29,058 bases of DNA from NCBI GenBank assembly GCA_004554395.1, contig SFMP01000202.1:1-29058 (forward strand). Reading direction: 5' to 3'. Shown in pieces: positions 1-7,852 of this stretch. Position numbers and translations under genes: made by a program. Position 1 is the stretch's first letter. Every line of letters starts with the position of its first letter. The DNA is from Myxococcales bacterium (GTDB lineage: Bacteria > Myxococcota_A > Bradymonadia > UBA4248). A model generated the notes under the pieces. It saw nothing but the letters and a program-made list of their open reading frames with translations. It was not told the DNA's origin and did not search any database.

Positions 1-398
1 AGAGCACCCAATCGTGTGAACGATTCATCGAATCTATTGTCTACTACGCCTACGCCAAGGCATCGGAGTATTCTTCCGTCATCCAAGGAGCTGCCACTAT
101 TGCATGCGGCGATCAAGGGCTCGGACAACTCGACACTTTAGTCGTGGAATCACTCGACAAAGTTCAGGCAGGTAAATTTACAATAGCCACGAACCCCGAG
201 AATCCCTGCATCCTTTTAGACGATGGTGCATCGAGTTATCAACGCATCGGCGATATATCGGCAGAGACCAAAGTCGATATATTTAATGTCTATGACGTTA
301 TCACGAAGAAAGTTGAAACAAAGCGTTGCCGTTGGAATTTCGACCTCACCAAAAATTACACGGCAATCGGTCTTTTCCACGCCACGCGTAAACAATAA
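1..398 (+). CDS. C-terminal part of an unknown protein (cut by window start)
   Basis: The reading frame is open from base 3 to the TAA at 396-398, so about 131 C-terminal residues are visible and the start lies upstream. I do not recognise a family. The visible part is mixed alpha/beta in character with three cysteines spread through it (in SCE, IACGD and NPCILL contexts) and a last cysteine in KRCRW. There is no membrane segment or signal peptide in the visible part. A strong intrinsic terminator 25 bases after the stop shows that this is the last gene of its transcript. An internal GTG at 144 could be read as a start, but the frame is uninterrupted before it, so a cut longer gene is the better reading. 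Confidence 0.6.
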   Translation, partial: STQSCERFIESIVYYAYAKASEYSSVIQGAATIACGDQGLGQLDTLVVESLDKVQAGKFTIATNPENPCILLDDGASSYQRIGDISAETKVDIFNVYDVITKKVETKRCRWNFDLTKNYTAIGLFHATRKQ

Positions 399-423
399 TC
401 CTCATCCCTAATCCACATCGCTA

Positions 424-452
424 AGCCCCTGCCCCGTGCAGGGGCTTTTTTT
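424..452 (+). terminator. Intrinsic terminator after the first gene
   Basis: A perfect 9-bp GC-rich stem (424-432 paired with 438-446, AGCCCCTGC/GCAGGGGCT) with a 5-nt loop is followed directly by a run of seven T (446-452). This is a textbook Rho-independent terminator for the gene ending at 398. Confidence 0.93.
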
Positions 453-490
453 ATGATTCTCCCATCGCCCTCGATGCGCTCAAATTGGCG

Positions 491-518
491 TTGCCCAATC
501 GATCAAATCTATTGTAAT
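491..518 (+). promoter_or_regulatory. Possible sigma-70-type promoter for the membrane protein/rnhB pair
   Basis: TTGCCC at 491-496 and TGTAAT at 513-518 are separated by 16 bp. The matches to the -35 and -10 consensus are 4/6 and 5/6. The site lies just after the terminator and 75 bp before the chosen start at 594, so a new transcript is expected here. The call is pattern-based only. Confidence 0.35.
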
Positions 519-593
519 AACGGGTGCCCGTGTCGATCGCTCAAATCGATCTCCACGCCAAGGCATGCGTTCGACAGATTACGACATTCGGTT

Positions 594-1121
594 ATGGAAA
601 CACTCACTTTTCGAGATATCGCCAAGCGCGAAAACGTCAAAACGTGCGACTATGTGCTCAACACAAACGGCATACGGAGCTTGGAATTTGGCGCGTTCTT
701 TTTATTCGTCATTGCGGCGGGCATTTATCCCGCGACGCAATTCGATCCGTGGGGATGGATCATCGTCTCGGTCGTATTTGCCATAGCTGGCATCGCCATT
801 CTCATCATCGCCCAATACTGGCGACTATTTGCCAAACGAGCCATTCTGGCATACGACAACGCCAATCTCTATGTCGGCAACGATCGAAACCACATTCGTT
901 CCATTCCTTGGGCATCGCTCGACGTCGAATCGGCTGGGCTAAAAGATCCAAAATCGGGTGCCGATCTCAAGATGACGATCGACGGCGAATCGGTTCGCGT
1001 GCGATTGTTTACGGCTTTCGTCTGCATTCCGCATTTCGACGAAGTCTTGGCTGTCATTCTCACGCATATCCAAGAAAACGCCAAAGCCCAACGCCCTAGC
1101 TCAAAACGGAGCAAGTCGTAA
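594..1121 (+). CDS. Two-helix membrane protein with a PH-like cytosolic tail (hypothetical)
   Basis: A 175-residue protein. After about 28 polar residues come two hydrophobic helices (from GAFFLFVIAAGIYPATQF and from WIIVSVVFAIAGIAILIIA), then a soluble tail of about 100 residues starting near KRAILAYDNANLYVG. Two adjacent helices followed by a beta-rich tail resemble the bacterial PH-domain membrane proteins, but I cannot name a family. The ATG at 594 is preferred because the longer frame upstream has no initiation signal and low-complexity sequence; there is no clear Shine-Dalgarno for 594 either. The stop overlaps the rnhB start by one base (TAATG), so the two genes are probably translationally coupled. 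Confidence 0.7.
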   Translation: METLTFRDIAKRENVKTCDYVLNTNGIRSLEFGAFFLFVIAAGIYPATQFDPWGWIIVSVVFAIAGIAILIIAQYWRLFAKRAILAYDNANLYVGNDRNHIRSIPWASLDVESAGLKDPKSGADLKMTIDGESVRVRLFTAFVCIPHFDEVLAVILTHIQENAKAQRPSSKRSKS

Positions 1122-1759
1122 TGGATCCGCACATTTCGATCGAACGCGAATTTCGGTCTCAAGGCTTCGAAGGTTGGCTCTTGGGGTGCGATGAAGTCGG
1201 CCGCGGTCCCCTCGCCGGGCCCGCGACAGTCGCTTGCGTCGCATTTCCCATCGATATCGATTGGCACGATCCATTCTATGCCCTACTCGACGACTCGAAA
1301 AAACTCACCGAAAAAAAGCGCCGTGCCATCGTCCCCGAAATCGAGCTTCGCGCCGCCGCCTTTAGCGTCATCGATATCACGCCGCGCGAAATCGACGAAC
1401 GCAATATCTTGCAAGCATGCCTTTGGGGCATGAAACGCGCTTCGCTCGCCGTCATTTCTGCATTAAATTCCCCCGAAGCCAAAGATTTCCATATTTTAGT
1501 CGATGGAAACAAAACAATTCCGAATTTCGACTATTCCCAAACGGCTTTTATCAAAGGCGATGCGCGTTCACTTTCGATTGCCGCCGCCTCGATACTCGCC
1601 AAAGTCCATCGCGACGATCTCATGGTCGCCTACGATCGACAATACCCAGGCTATGGATTTGCCAAAAACGTCGGCTACCCTACGGCCGCGCACCGGGCGG
1701 CACTTGCAGAGCTCGGTCCAACGCCCATCCATCGGCAATCGTTTCACGTCAAAAAGTGA
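1121..1759 (+). CDS. rnhB: Ribonuclease HII
   Basis: A 212-residue protein of normal RNase HII length. It removes RNA from RNA/DNA hybrids and incises at single ribonucleotides in DNA, acting in the cytoplasm with divalent metal. The N-terminal metal site GCDEVGRGPLAGP is at about residues 23-35, followed by DDSKKLTEKKR, LVDGN near 128 and KGDARSLSIAAASILAKVHRD near 142-162, which together supply the acidic DEDD residues. The C-terminal YGFAKNVGYPTAAHRAAL and GPTPIHRQSF blocks are also typical. The ATG overlaps the stop of the upstream membrane protein (TAATG). The gene ends only 6 bp from the stop of the convergent moxR gene. Confidence 0.96.
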   Translation: MDPHISIEREFRSQGFEGWLLGCDEVGRGPLAGPATVACVAFPIDIDWHDPFYALLDDSKKLTEKKRRAIVPEIELRAAAFSVIDITPREIDERNILQACLWGMKRASLAVISALNSPEAKDFHILVDGNKTIPNFDYSQTAFIKGDARSLSIAAASILAKVHRDDLMVAYDRQYPGYGFAKNVGYPTAAHRAALAELGPTPIHRQSFHVKK

Positions 1760-1765
1760 CCATTT

Positions 1766-2674
1766 CTATTCGAATCGCACGCGACGAAGCACATCGTCGA
1801 TGACTTCATCGACTGTCGTCGCCGACGACGACGTTTCGATGCGGTGGTTGAGAGCATAACGGGCGATTTGCGCGACGTCGTCGGGGCAAACGTAATCGCG
1901 CTTGTTCATAAAGGCATGGCCTCGAGCAGCATGTAACATCATCACGCCCGCTCGAGGGCTTGCGCCATAGACGACTTGCGCATGTTCGCGCGTCGCACGC
2001 ACGATTTGCGTAATATAGCGCCCGACAGCAGGTGCGACATATATGGCATCGATAGCCGCTTGGATCTCCTTAAAATCTTTCGGCGATATGACGGGGTCGA
2101 TGACGCGAAGCGGTTTGGCTGCCTGCATAATCACTCGTTCCTCTTGCTCCGCGCTCGGATACGACAACCTTATGCGAAACGCAAACCGATCGAGCTGGCT
2201 CAATGGGAGCGAATAGACGCCACGTTCGTCGATCGTATTCTGTGTGGCAATGACGAAAAAAGGCGTTTGTAGCATATACGTATTCCCATCGACCGATACT
2301 TGGGCTTCCTGCATCGCCTCGAGAAGTGCACTCTGCGTCCGCGCTGGCGCGCGATTGATTTCATCGGCAAACAACACATTCGTAAATATCGGGCCTTCGA
2401 TAAATTTGAAATCGCCCGTCGCCATGTTGTAAATACTCGACCCCGTAATGTCCGACGGCATGAGATCGGCGGTAAATTGCACACGCGTCATCTTCGCATC
2501 GACGGCTTGCGCCAAAGCGCGAGCCAATGTCGTCTTGGCGAGTCCTGGCAATCCCTCGATCAAAACATGCCCCCCCGTCAGCAGGGCAATGACCAAGGCA
2601 TCGACGTCGGCTTTTTTTCCGATATATACTTTCGATATTTCATCTTCGAGTCGCTGGCACAAATCGACATTCAT
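1766..2674 (-). CDS. MoxR-family AAA+ ATPase
   Basis: A 302-residue cytoplasmic AAA+ ATPase of the MoxR type, a family of chaperone-like ATPases that usually mature or activate a partner with a von Willebrand A domain. Visible motifs are Walker A GLPGLAKTT, the block FADEINRAPARTQSALLEAMQE containing Walker B, sensor 1 region VIATQNTIDERGVYSLPLSQLDRF, and a C-terminal lid domain ending with RHAL-like helices (ARYALNHRIETSSS). The ATG at 2674 has a good Shine-Dalgarno (GGGAGAGG, 5 nt before). A longer TTG start at 2689 would overlap that site and is less likely. It is divergent from a large membrane protein 86 bp away. No vWA-domain gene is visible nearby. Confidence 0.93.
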   Translation of the reverse strand: MNVDLCQRLEDEISKVYIGKKADVDALVIALLTGGHVLIEGLPGLAKTTLARALAQAVDAKMTRVQFTADLMPSDITGSSIYNMATGDFKFIEGPIFTNVLFADEINRAPARTQSALLEAMQEAQVSVDGNTYMLQTPFFVIATQNTIDERGVYSLPLSQLDRFAFRIRLSYPSAEQEERVIMQAAKPLRVIDPVISPKDFKEIQAAIDAIYVAPAVGRYITQIVRATREHAQVVYGASPRAGVMMLHAARGHAFMNKRDYVCPDDVAQIARYALNHRIETSSSATTVDEVIDDVLRRVRFE

Positions 2675-2707
2675 CTTCACCTCTCCCAAACCGATACTTC
2701 ATCGTTT

Positions 2708-2736
2708 AGCTCGCATCGACGAAATACATGCGAGCT
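2708..2736. promoter_or_regulatory. 9-bp inverted repeat in the moxR / membrane protein divergent region
   Basis: AGCTCGCAT at 2708-2716 and ATGCGAGCT at 2728-2736 are perfect inverted copies with an 11-bp spacer, so the half-site centres are 20 bp apart, about two helical turns. It lies in the 86-bp divergent intergenic region. This geometry suits a dimeric repressor or activator controlling both genes. As RNA it would form a 9-bp hairpin. Confidence 0.5.
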
Positions 2737-2760
2737 GTATGGCACACTTTATACGACGAA

Positions 2761-4239
2761 ATGATCAAATTAAACCAAATTCTCGGCGCTATTCTCATCG
2801 CAACGGCGAGTGCCGTCGCGCCAAACCATTGCTTAGGCGACGAAATTTGGGTCTTATCGCATACGCGACTATTGGCGCCATCGCTCCCCTACCACGACGG
2901 CACCATCGCCATCCAACTCGTCGACGACGCCAATACGCCCATTCCAAACGCCCATCTATCGTTCGAACTCATCCCCAGCTCGGGCGATCGACTCCAAACG
3001 ACCGCCATCACAAACGCTTCTGGCCTCGCCATGGCGCATATCGACCTTGTCCCAGGCATATATCGCTTCACGGCGACGTTTGGCGGCAACGATATCTATG
3101 GCGAATCGTCGACTTCGTTCGATCTGCGCACCTCATCGTGCAAGCCAAACGCCAACATATCATTTCCAATCGGATCGGTTGCCATCCCGCCAAATCGTTT
3201 CGAAGCAACGCTCACGCGAACCGATTGCCTCGATCGTTCGACGACTTGGATCGCATCTGCGGGCGACGAATCTCAACGAATCACACTCAAACCCGGTGTC
3301 GCATCGGCAAATATATCACTCACGCCCGAGCCTTCAGGCGAAGGCGTCGCGACGATCGAAGCGAGCACCATTGAATCCTTCGATATCGAATATGAATCGA
3401 TACAAAGCCAGTTTTTTGTATTAAATTCAGAAAATCACATCTTCTGCGAATATCATTTCAATTATCGCCAGATTCATCTGAGATGCGACATTCCCACTGC
3501 TCTCGCCCAATGGCTCGGCGATCGCAAAGCCCAATGCGATCTATCGACGATACCGCTCTATTCGGGCAGTTCACCCAATGCGACACTTCCACCAAGTGCA
3601 TGGATATTCGACATCACAAAAGGCTCAAAAACGCATCGTATTCAGCCCATCAACGATAGCATCGACTTTTATTTACCATATCGAGGAACACATCAAATAT
3701 TATACGCACTCAGTTGCCCCGATACGAACGACATCCCCATGACACATGGTCTGCTCATCGTTCCCAATACAAACCACTTCGAACACATGCGCTTGGCTTT
3801 TTTTGCACTTTGCTTTGCCATCGCCGCAGGATTTGGCACGGCGGCTTTTATCCACAAGCGAAAGCGAAAACGCCGTTCCAGTCCCATCCGCCTCGGCGCG
3901 GCGTTTCCACCGATCGAAGAAATGACACTCGCCGTGCGCCGCGAAATTGCCCCCGCAACGCGCCGCGAATACATTTGCCAGTGCTTTTGCGAAGTCGCCG
4001 CCCACCTACTAAGCACCGACGACATATCTTGGGGGCAAATCACCCCACAACGACTCGCTCGCGAATTCGACACAACGTCGATTCGAAATTCCAAAAAGCG
4101 CGCCCAATTGTCGAGCGATATCCAAGACTTCTGCAACGCCATATCGGCGGCCACTTATGGTCTTGCCCCCATCGCACCAGAACAAATCGAGGCGATATAT
4201 GCCCTTTCAAAGCGCATCATAACGATGTACGAGCCATAA
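2761..4239 (+). CDS. Single-pass membrane protein with Ig-like ectodomain, divergent from moxR
   Basis: A 492-residue protein. The N-terminus (MIKLNQILGAILIATASA) is a probable signal peptide. Around residues 45-110 lies an Ig-like/carboxypeptidase-regulatory-like fold (TPIPNAHLSFEL, ITNASGLAMAHIDLVPGIYRFTA). More beta-rich ectodomain with several cysteines follows, then one transmembrane helix at about 343-365 (LAFFALCFAIAAGFGTAAF), a basic stop-transfer (HKRKRKRR) and a cytosolic helical tail of about 120 residues. The layout resembles BatD-type partners of MoxR, but no diagnostic motif was recognised. Start 2761 is chosen for the signal peptide. Neither it nor the alternative ATG at 2728 has a Shine-Dalgarno. 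The function is unknown; a link with MoxR is inferred from position. Confidence 0.75.
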   Translation: MIKLNQILGAILIATASAVAPNHCLGDEIWVLSHTRLLAPSLPYHDGTIAIQLVDDANTPIPNAHLSFELIPSSGDRLQTTAITNASGLAMAHIDLVPGIYRFTATFGGNDIYGESSTSFDLRTSSCKPNANISFPIGSVAIPPNRFEATLTRTDCLDRSTTWIASAGDESQRITLKPGVASANISLTPEPSGEGVATIEASTIESFDIEYESIQSQFFVLNSENHIFCEYHFNYRQIHLRCDIPTALAQWLGDRKAQCDLSTIPLYSGSSPNATLPPSAWIFDITKGSKTHRIQPINDSIDFYLPYRGTHQILYALSCPDTNDIPMTHGLLIVPNTNHFEHMRLAFFALCFAIAAGFGTAAFIHKRKRKRRSSPIRLGAAFPPIEEMTLAVRREIAPATRREYICQCFCEVAAHLLSTDDISWGQITPQRLAREFDTTSIRNSKKRAQLSSDIQDFCNAISAATYGLAPIAPEQIEAIYALSKRIITMYEP

Positions 4240-4311
4240 CACGCACCATGCCATCGCATACAGCTCGCACGACATACACCCTACGACATCTCAAAGACGC
4301 AAAGCGAGTTT

Positions 4312-4611
4312 TTAATAATCGTCATCCTCGTCGTCCTCGTCATCCTCATCGTCCTCGTCGTCTTCGGCAATCGCATCGTAAATGGCATACGTCTCTTCGG
4401 CAAACGAATCGATGTCTTCCTCGATTGCCCCTTCGACCGTCCAAGCCTCGGTATAATCGTGAATCATATCGAGGATCTCATCGTCGAGACCACTACGTGC
4501 TGCGCTTTTTTCCATATTCCCCAACAACGAAAGAAGCGAGCTCAAATACTTCGTCGGATCCTCTTGATCGAGAATGCCCATGATCTTATTGAGTGCTGGA
4601 ACGATTTGCAT
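4312..4611 (-). CDS. Small protein with an Asp/Glu-only C-terminal tail (hypothetical)
   Basis: A 99-residue protein. The first 75 residues are predicted helical and carry no signal or membrane segment. The last 18 or so are almost only Asp and Glu (repeated DEDD units before a final Tyr). The acidic tail is encoded by near-repetitive GAC/GAG/GAT codons (4318-4372), so its length could vary by slippage. The ATG has a good Shine-Dalgarno (AAGGA, about 9 nt upstream). Acidic tails of this kind occur in proteins that bind basic partners or metal ions, but no function can be assigned. It is convergent with the membrane protein ending at 4239. Confidence 0.65.
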   Translation of the reverse strand: MQIVPALNKIMGILDQEDPTKYLSSLLSLLGNMEKSAARSGLDDEILDMIHDYTEAWTVEGAIEEDIDSFAEETYAIYDAIAEDDEDDEDDEDDEDDDY

Positions 4612-4655
4612 GCGATTTATCCTTCTGCAATAATTGTTGTATAAAATTCAAGGCT

Positions 4656-4670
4656 GTGGAACGCTTCCAC
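4656..4670. promoter_or_regulatory. Short perfect inverted repeat upstream of the acidic-tail gene
   Basis: GTGGAA (4656-4661), a 3-nt centre, then TTCCAC (4665-4670). It lies 45-59 bp upstream of the start at 4611 on the minus strand, next to an A/T-rich segment that could hold a -10 element. An operator is possible, but this is weak pattern evidence only. Confidence 0.25.
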
Positions 4671-4765
4671 TTCGTTTCATACAGAAACATACCTCTGTTT
4701 ATTCGACAATGGCATACATATTATACGACATCAAGTCGTCGTCTCCTAACAAATAATGCTACCCG

Positions 4766-4910
4766 CGCTCTTTTTTCGACGATGAACGACGTCGCTCTGC
4801 CATCGAGCGACGCAATTCGCGACAATTCATCGCTCTTTTTTCGACGACAAACTACGTCGCCATATAATCGAGCGACGCAAAGCGAGAAAACTCGTCGTTC
4901 TTTTCTACAC
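4766..4910. repeat. 65-bp degenerate tandem repeat at the 3' end of a minus-strand gene
   Basis: Two full units (4766-4830 and 4831-4895) and the beginning of a third (from 4896) align without gaps at a 65-bp period. Conserved blocks are CGCTCTTTTTTCGACGA, ACGTCGC and ATCGAGCGACGCAA. Unit 1 contains an 8-bp inverted repeat (CGTCGCTC/GAGCGACG with 7 nt between); unit 2 keeps 6 bp of it. The stop codon of the gene at 4852-5541 lies in unit 2. As 65 is not a multiple of 3, the copies encode similar peptides in different frames (SRFASLDYMAT against SRIASLDGRAT). Confidence 0.8.
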
Positions 4911-5541
4911 CACGATGGCGATTTTTGGCATCGATCCAAGCGCGTAGCCAGCGAGCATCGACGATCCATTCGACCCACAAATCGCCATCCGATCGCTCAT
5001 GCGCGATTTCCGATATTTGTCCAGGATACCGATAAATCTGCGCCTTCCACGATTCATCGTCATCGTCTGCCCATGCCGGATCATTCCCCGATATCCGTCT
5101 CAATGTCGCACTATCGAGACATAAAAGCGCCGACGTCGTCGTCATGATTTCGAATACTATGCCAAATAATACATCGATTATCGTATTTTCCTCGCTCGAT
5201 GAACGGCTACCACTCGCAAAACTCCGACAAATCAAACACCGCTTCGGAACCGTCCCCATCCCCATGCGGAACTCTTCGATTTCTCCATCGCTCAATCGCG
5301 TCGCCCCCACGAGAATATCGAATGCTCGCGGCTTTGCAAATGGACGATAAACCGTCTCGGGCATATACGACAACCATAGCCGTTTGCCGCCATCTATCGA
5401 TTCTTGCACCGGCGCAATACTCTTCAATTTGCGCTCCAATGCCGCACAACTCGTCGTGTCGGGTACTTCCCGATATATTAAGCGTATATCCATACTCACA
5501 AATCGCCGCACTTCGCTCATATACCGAAGCACACTCCCCAT
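4852..5541 (-). CDS. Hypothetical protein of 229 residues
   Basis: I do not recognise this protein. It is soluble-looking and acidic, with no signal peptide. Landmarks are LIYREVPDTTSCAALERKL, AFDILVGATRLSDGEIEEF, a central hydrophobic stretch (IIDVLFGIVFEIMTTTSALLCLD) and a Trp-rich end (LWVEWIVDARWLRAWI). The start is uncertain: ATG at 5541 is the longest form, while ATGs at 5520 and 5496 are in frame, and none has a convincing Shine-Dalgarno. The last residues are encoded by the 65-bp tandem repeat. The gene lies after the terminator of the secreted protein gene upstream, so it probably has its own promoter. Confidence 0.6.
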   Translation of the reverse strand: MGSVLRYMSEVRRFVSMDIRLIYREVPDTTSCAALERKLKSIAPVQESIDGGKRLWLSYMPETVYRPFAKPRAFDILVGATRLSDGEIEEFRMGMGTVPKRCLICRSFASGSRSSSEENTIIDVLFGIVFEIMTTTSALLCLDSATLRRISGNDPAWADDDDESWKAQIYRYPGQISEIAHERSDGDLWVEWIVDARWLRAWIDAKNRHRGVEKNDEFSRFASLDYMAT

Positions 5542-5640
5542 CCATCACTCAAAACGCCCCAGCAAACTGCACCAAATCAAACTCAAGGCACGCGCAAACG
5601 CTCCCCCGCCACACTATATCGCAATCCATCTGATCGGCGC

Positions 5641-5673
5641 AAAAAAAGCCGCCCCCAAGGGCGGCCCAAAAAA
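5641..5673 (-). terminator. Intrinsic terminator of the secreted DUF6935-like gene
   Basis: On the minus strand a 7-bp GC stem (5659-5665 with 5648-5654, GCCGCCC/GGGCGGC, 4-nt loop) is followed by seven T (complement of 5641-5647). It sits about 20 nt after the stop at 5693. Confidence 0.92.
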
Positions 5674-5692
5674 TGTTGCAAAATCTGCGCAA

Positions 5693-6238
5693 CTACTTCT
5701 TCGCAGGTTGAACCTGGAGATACAAACTCGAAACCGACGACGCCTTCCACAAACCATCGACTTGCGTCAATTTCATCGGACGCGGCGAATCAGCCCCAGA
5801 GCTCTTCAAAAATACGGCAAACGTATTCTCGGCCTCTTCGCGCGTGCTCGTCACGGTCAATTCGCAATTCTCGATATCGGCCTTATAGCCATTCGATGGC
5901 GACGACCCCGCACAGAACGAACGGAATATTTCGGGATTGTTCTTGATGCGCTCGACCATCTTCGCATAACCCGAATTGCGATCGAAATCATCGGGCAACG
6001 ATTTCATGATGTCGAGGAGCATTTTGCGACCAAGCGACTTCGTCTCGGCATTCTGATAGAGGAAGACGGCTTCGAACCAAAGCTTCGCCGCCCCCTCGGG
6101 CGTCTTCGCTTCTTTTTCATAGCGTGCCTTATACTCTTCCATGCTCGACGGCAACTTGGCCATCGCAGTCGTGGCAAATGCACTCGCCATAAACAACCCC
6201 GCACATGCAATAGCGATAAATCGTGATACGCTTTTCAT
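5693..6238 (-). CDS. Secreted protein resembling the DUF6935 family
   Basis: A 181-residue exported protein. It has a clear Sec signal peptide (MKSVSRFIAIACAGLFMASA, then FATTAMA, cleavage probably after AMA at residue 27). The mature part begins with EEYKARYEKEAKTPEGAAKLWFEA and contains GSSPSNGY and then FLKSSGADSPRPMKL followed by DGLWK. From memory the last block strongly resembles the SSGADSPRP signature of DUF6935 proteins, found in many gut bacteria; the function is unknown. The ATG at 6238 is chosen for its strong Shine-Dalgarno (AAAGGAGG, 5-6 nt spacing) and the signal peptide. Its own terminator follows, so it is probably monocistronic. Confidence 0.88.
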   Translation of the reverse strand: MKSVSRFIAIACAGLFMASAFATTAMAKLPSSMEEYKARYEKEAKTPEGAAKLWFEAVFLYQNAETKSLGRKMLLDIMKSLPDDFDRNSGYAKMVERIKNNPEIFRSFCAGSSPSNGYKADIENCELTVTSTREEAENTFAVFLKSSGADSPRPMKLTQVDGLWKASSVSSLYLQVQPAKK

Positions 6239-6270
6239 CCTTGCCTCCTTTGTCAAATGGCAATTCAATA

Positions 6271-6285
6271 GGGCACGGCGTGCCC
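6271..6285. promoter_or_regulatory. Inverted repeat GGGCAC-N3-GTGCCC in the divergent region before pepT
   Basis: The 262-bp region 6239-6500 separates the divergent secreted-protein gene and pepT. It contains this perfect 6-bp inverted repeat about 33 bp upstream of the minus-strand start. Nearer pepT, at about 6427-6455, lies a second imperfect hairpin (CAAGC/GCTTG with a flanking AATAG/CTATT). Either may be an operator or leader hairpin. No clear -35/-10 pair was recognised. Confidence 0.3.
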
Positions 6286-6500
6286 TTCGACACAACCAAA
6301 ACCAATTCGTCGGTCTTTCATTATTCATATTCAATGCCAAAAAATCAAACGATTTGCGATTCTCCAATCCATCTTGCCACATCAATCCAATAAATTACTG
6401 ATTTTCGTTATTCCAAAACTGCGCCCAATAGCTTAAACAAGCACCGCTTGCTATTCGCACGATGACGCAAGTGCAACGGACTTTTAGAAAGGATACACTC

Positions 6501-7754
6501 ATGCTCAGTCAATATTACGATGCTCTGCTCGATCGCTTTACGCGCTATGTCAAAATCGATACGCAATCCGATCCCGAATGTCCAGACTATCCAAACACCT
6601 ACCCATCGACGCAAAAACAACTCGATCTTCTCAATCTCCTAAAGCGCGAATGCGAAGCCATGGGGTTGCACGACGTCGAATGCGATTGCCACGGCTACGT
6701 CACCGCAACCTTGCCTTCAAACGTCGACCGAGAAGTCAAAACCGTCGGTTTCATCGCTCACGTCGATACTTCCCCCGAAGTCAGTGGTGCAAACGTCAAA
6801 CCCATCGTCCACAAAAACTATCAAGGCAACGACATCGTACTCCCTGACCGAAACGACGTCGTCATCAAATTCGACGATAACCCCGAACTCGCCGAACAAA
6901 TCGGCAACGATATCATCACCGCCTCGGGCACCACGCTCCTAGGCGCCGACAACAAATCGGGCGTCGCCGCCATCATGACGGCTATGTCGTACCTCGTCGA
7001 CCACCCAGAAATTCCTCACGGCGATATTCGCATCGGATTCACACCCGACGAAGAAATCGGCGGCGGCACGATCTATTTTGATATCGAGAAATTCAATGCC
7101 TATTGCGCATACACCGTCGATTCCTCCACTCGAGGCATGCTCGATACGGAAACATTTAGCGCCGATTCCATGTCGATCACCTTCTACGGCATCAATACAC
7201 ACCCAGGCCACGCCTACCACCAAATGATCAACGCCATTAAGCTCGTTTCCGAATTCATCGAACGACTCCCAAAAGAAGATCTCTCTCCCGAAACGACAAA
7301 AGATCGACAAGGCTTTGTCCATCCGATCGACATCAAAGCTGGCGTCGATTCCGCCACCGTTCAATTCATCCTCCGAGATTTCGTCGAAGAAAACCTCACA
7401 AAACAAAAAGACCTTCTCCTCTCCCTCGCTCAAGCTACCGTCGACGCTCACCCCGGCTCAACATTCGAAAGCGAACACAAAGTCCAATACCGCAACATGA
7501 GCTCCGTTCTCGACCAATACCCCGATGTCACGGCAAATGCCATGAAAGCCATCGAAGAATCTGGTCTCGAAGTTCGCCAAATGGCCGTTCGCGGCGGCAC
7601 CGACGGGTCTCAACTCTCTCTCAACGGACTCCCGACCCCAAACATCTTCGCTGGTGAACAAAATTACCATTCACGATACGAATGGGTTAGCGTCCAAGAT
7701 ATGCTCAAATCCGCTGAAGTCATCGTAAGACTCGCTCAAATCTGGGCTAACTAA
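6501..7754 (+). CDS. pepT: Peptidase T (tripeptide aminopeptidase)
   Basis: A 417-residue cytoplasmic zinc peptidase of family M20B that removes the N-terminal residue of tripeptides at the end of protein breakdown or peptide uptake. The zinc and catalytic motifs are visible: GFIAHVDTSPEVSG near residue 79 with the metal-binding His and catalytic Asp, TTLLGADNKSG with the bridging Asp, and FTPDEEIGGG with the catalytic Glu pair. The length matches E. coli PepT (about 408). The ATG at 6501 has a Shine-Dalgarno (AAAGGA, about 7 nt upstream). No terminator is visible between this gene and the Rpn-like gene 98 bp downstream, so read-through is likely. Confidence 0.97.
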   Translation: MLSQYYDALLDRFTRYVKIDTQSDPECPDYPNTYPSTQKQLDLLNLLKRECEAMGLHDVECDCHGYVTATLPSNVDREVKTVGFIAHVDTSPEVSGANVKPIVHKNYQGNDIVLPDRNDVVIKFDDNPELAEQIGNDIITASGTTLLGADNKSGVAAIMTAMSYLVDHPEIPHGDIRIGFTPDEEIGGGTIYFDIEKFNAYCAYTVDSSTRGMLDTETFSADSMSITFYGINTHPGHAYHQMINAIKLVSEFIERLPKEDLSPETTKDRQGFVHPIDIKAGVDSATVQFILRDFVEENLTKQKDLLLSLAQATVDAHPGSTFESEHKVQYRNMSSVLDQYPDVTANAMKAIEESGLEVRQMAVRGGTDGSQLSLNGLPTPNIFAGEQNYHSRYEWVSVQDMLKSAEVIVRLAQIWAN

Positions 7755-7788
7755 AAATTAAATACCGAAAAAATATTCACATAAATAC

Positions 7789-7847
7789 TTGACCCAAACC
7801 TCCAATTCCACTACATTATACTGAACATATTATTCTGAATTGGAGGT
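7789..7847 (+). promoter_or_regulatory. Promoter and Shine-Dalgarno-hiding hairpin of the Rpn-like gene
   Basis: An 11-bp perfect inverted repeat lies here: ACCTCCAATTC at 7798-7808 and GAATTGGAGGT at 7837-7847. The second arm contains the Shine-Dalgarno GGAGG (7842-7846), 6 nt before the ATG at 7853. A -35-like TTGACC is at 7789-7794, and -10-like sequences (TACATT at 7812-7817 with a 17-bp spacer, or TATACT at 7817-7822) lie in the 28-nt loop. A transcript from this promoter would start after the first arm and be free to translate. Read-through RNA from pepT would contain both arms and hide the site. Confidence 0.6.
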
Positions 7848-7852
7848 GTACA

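Noticed and set aside
2448..3374. Plus-strand 308-residue frame over the moxR start and the Ig-like gene
   Set aside because: It is Arg-rich and low in hydrophobic residues, crosses a divergent promoter region and has no ribosome-binding site; a shadow frame.
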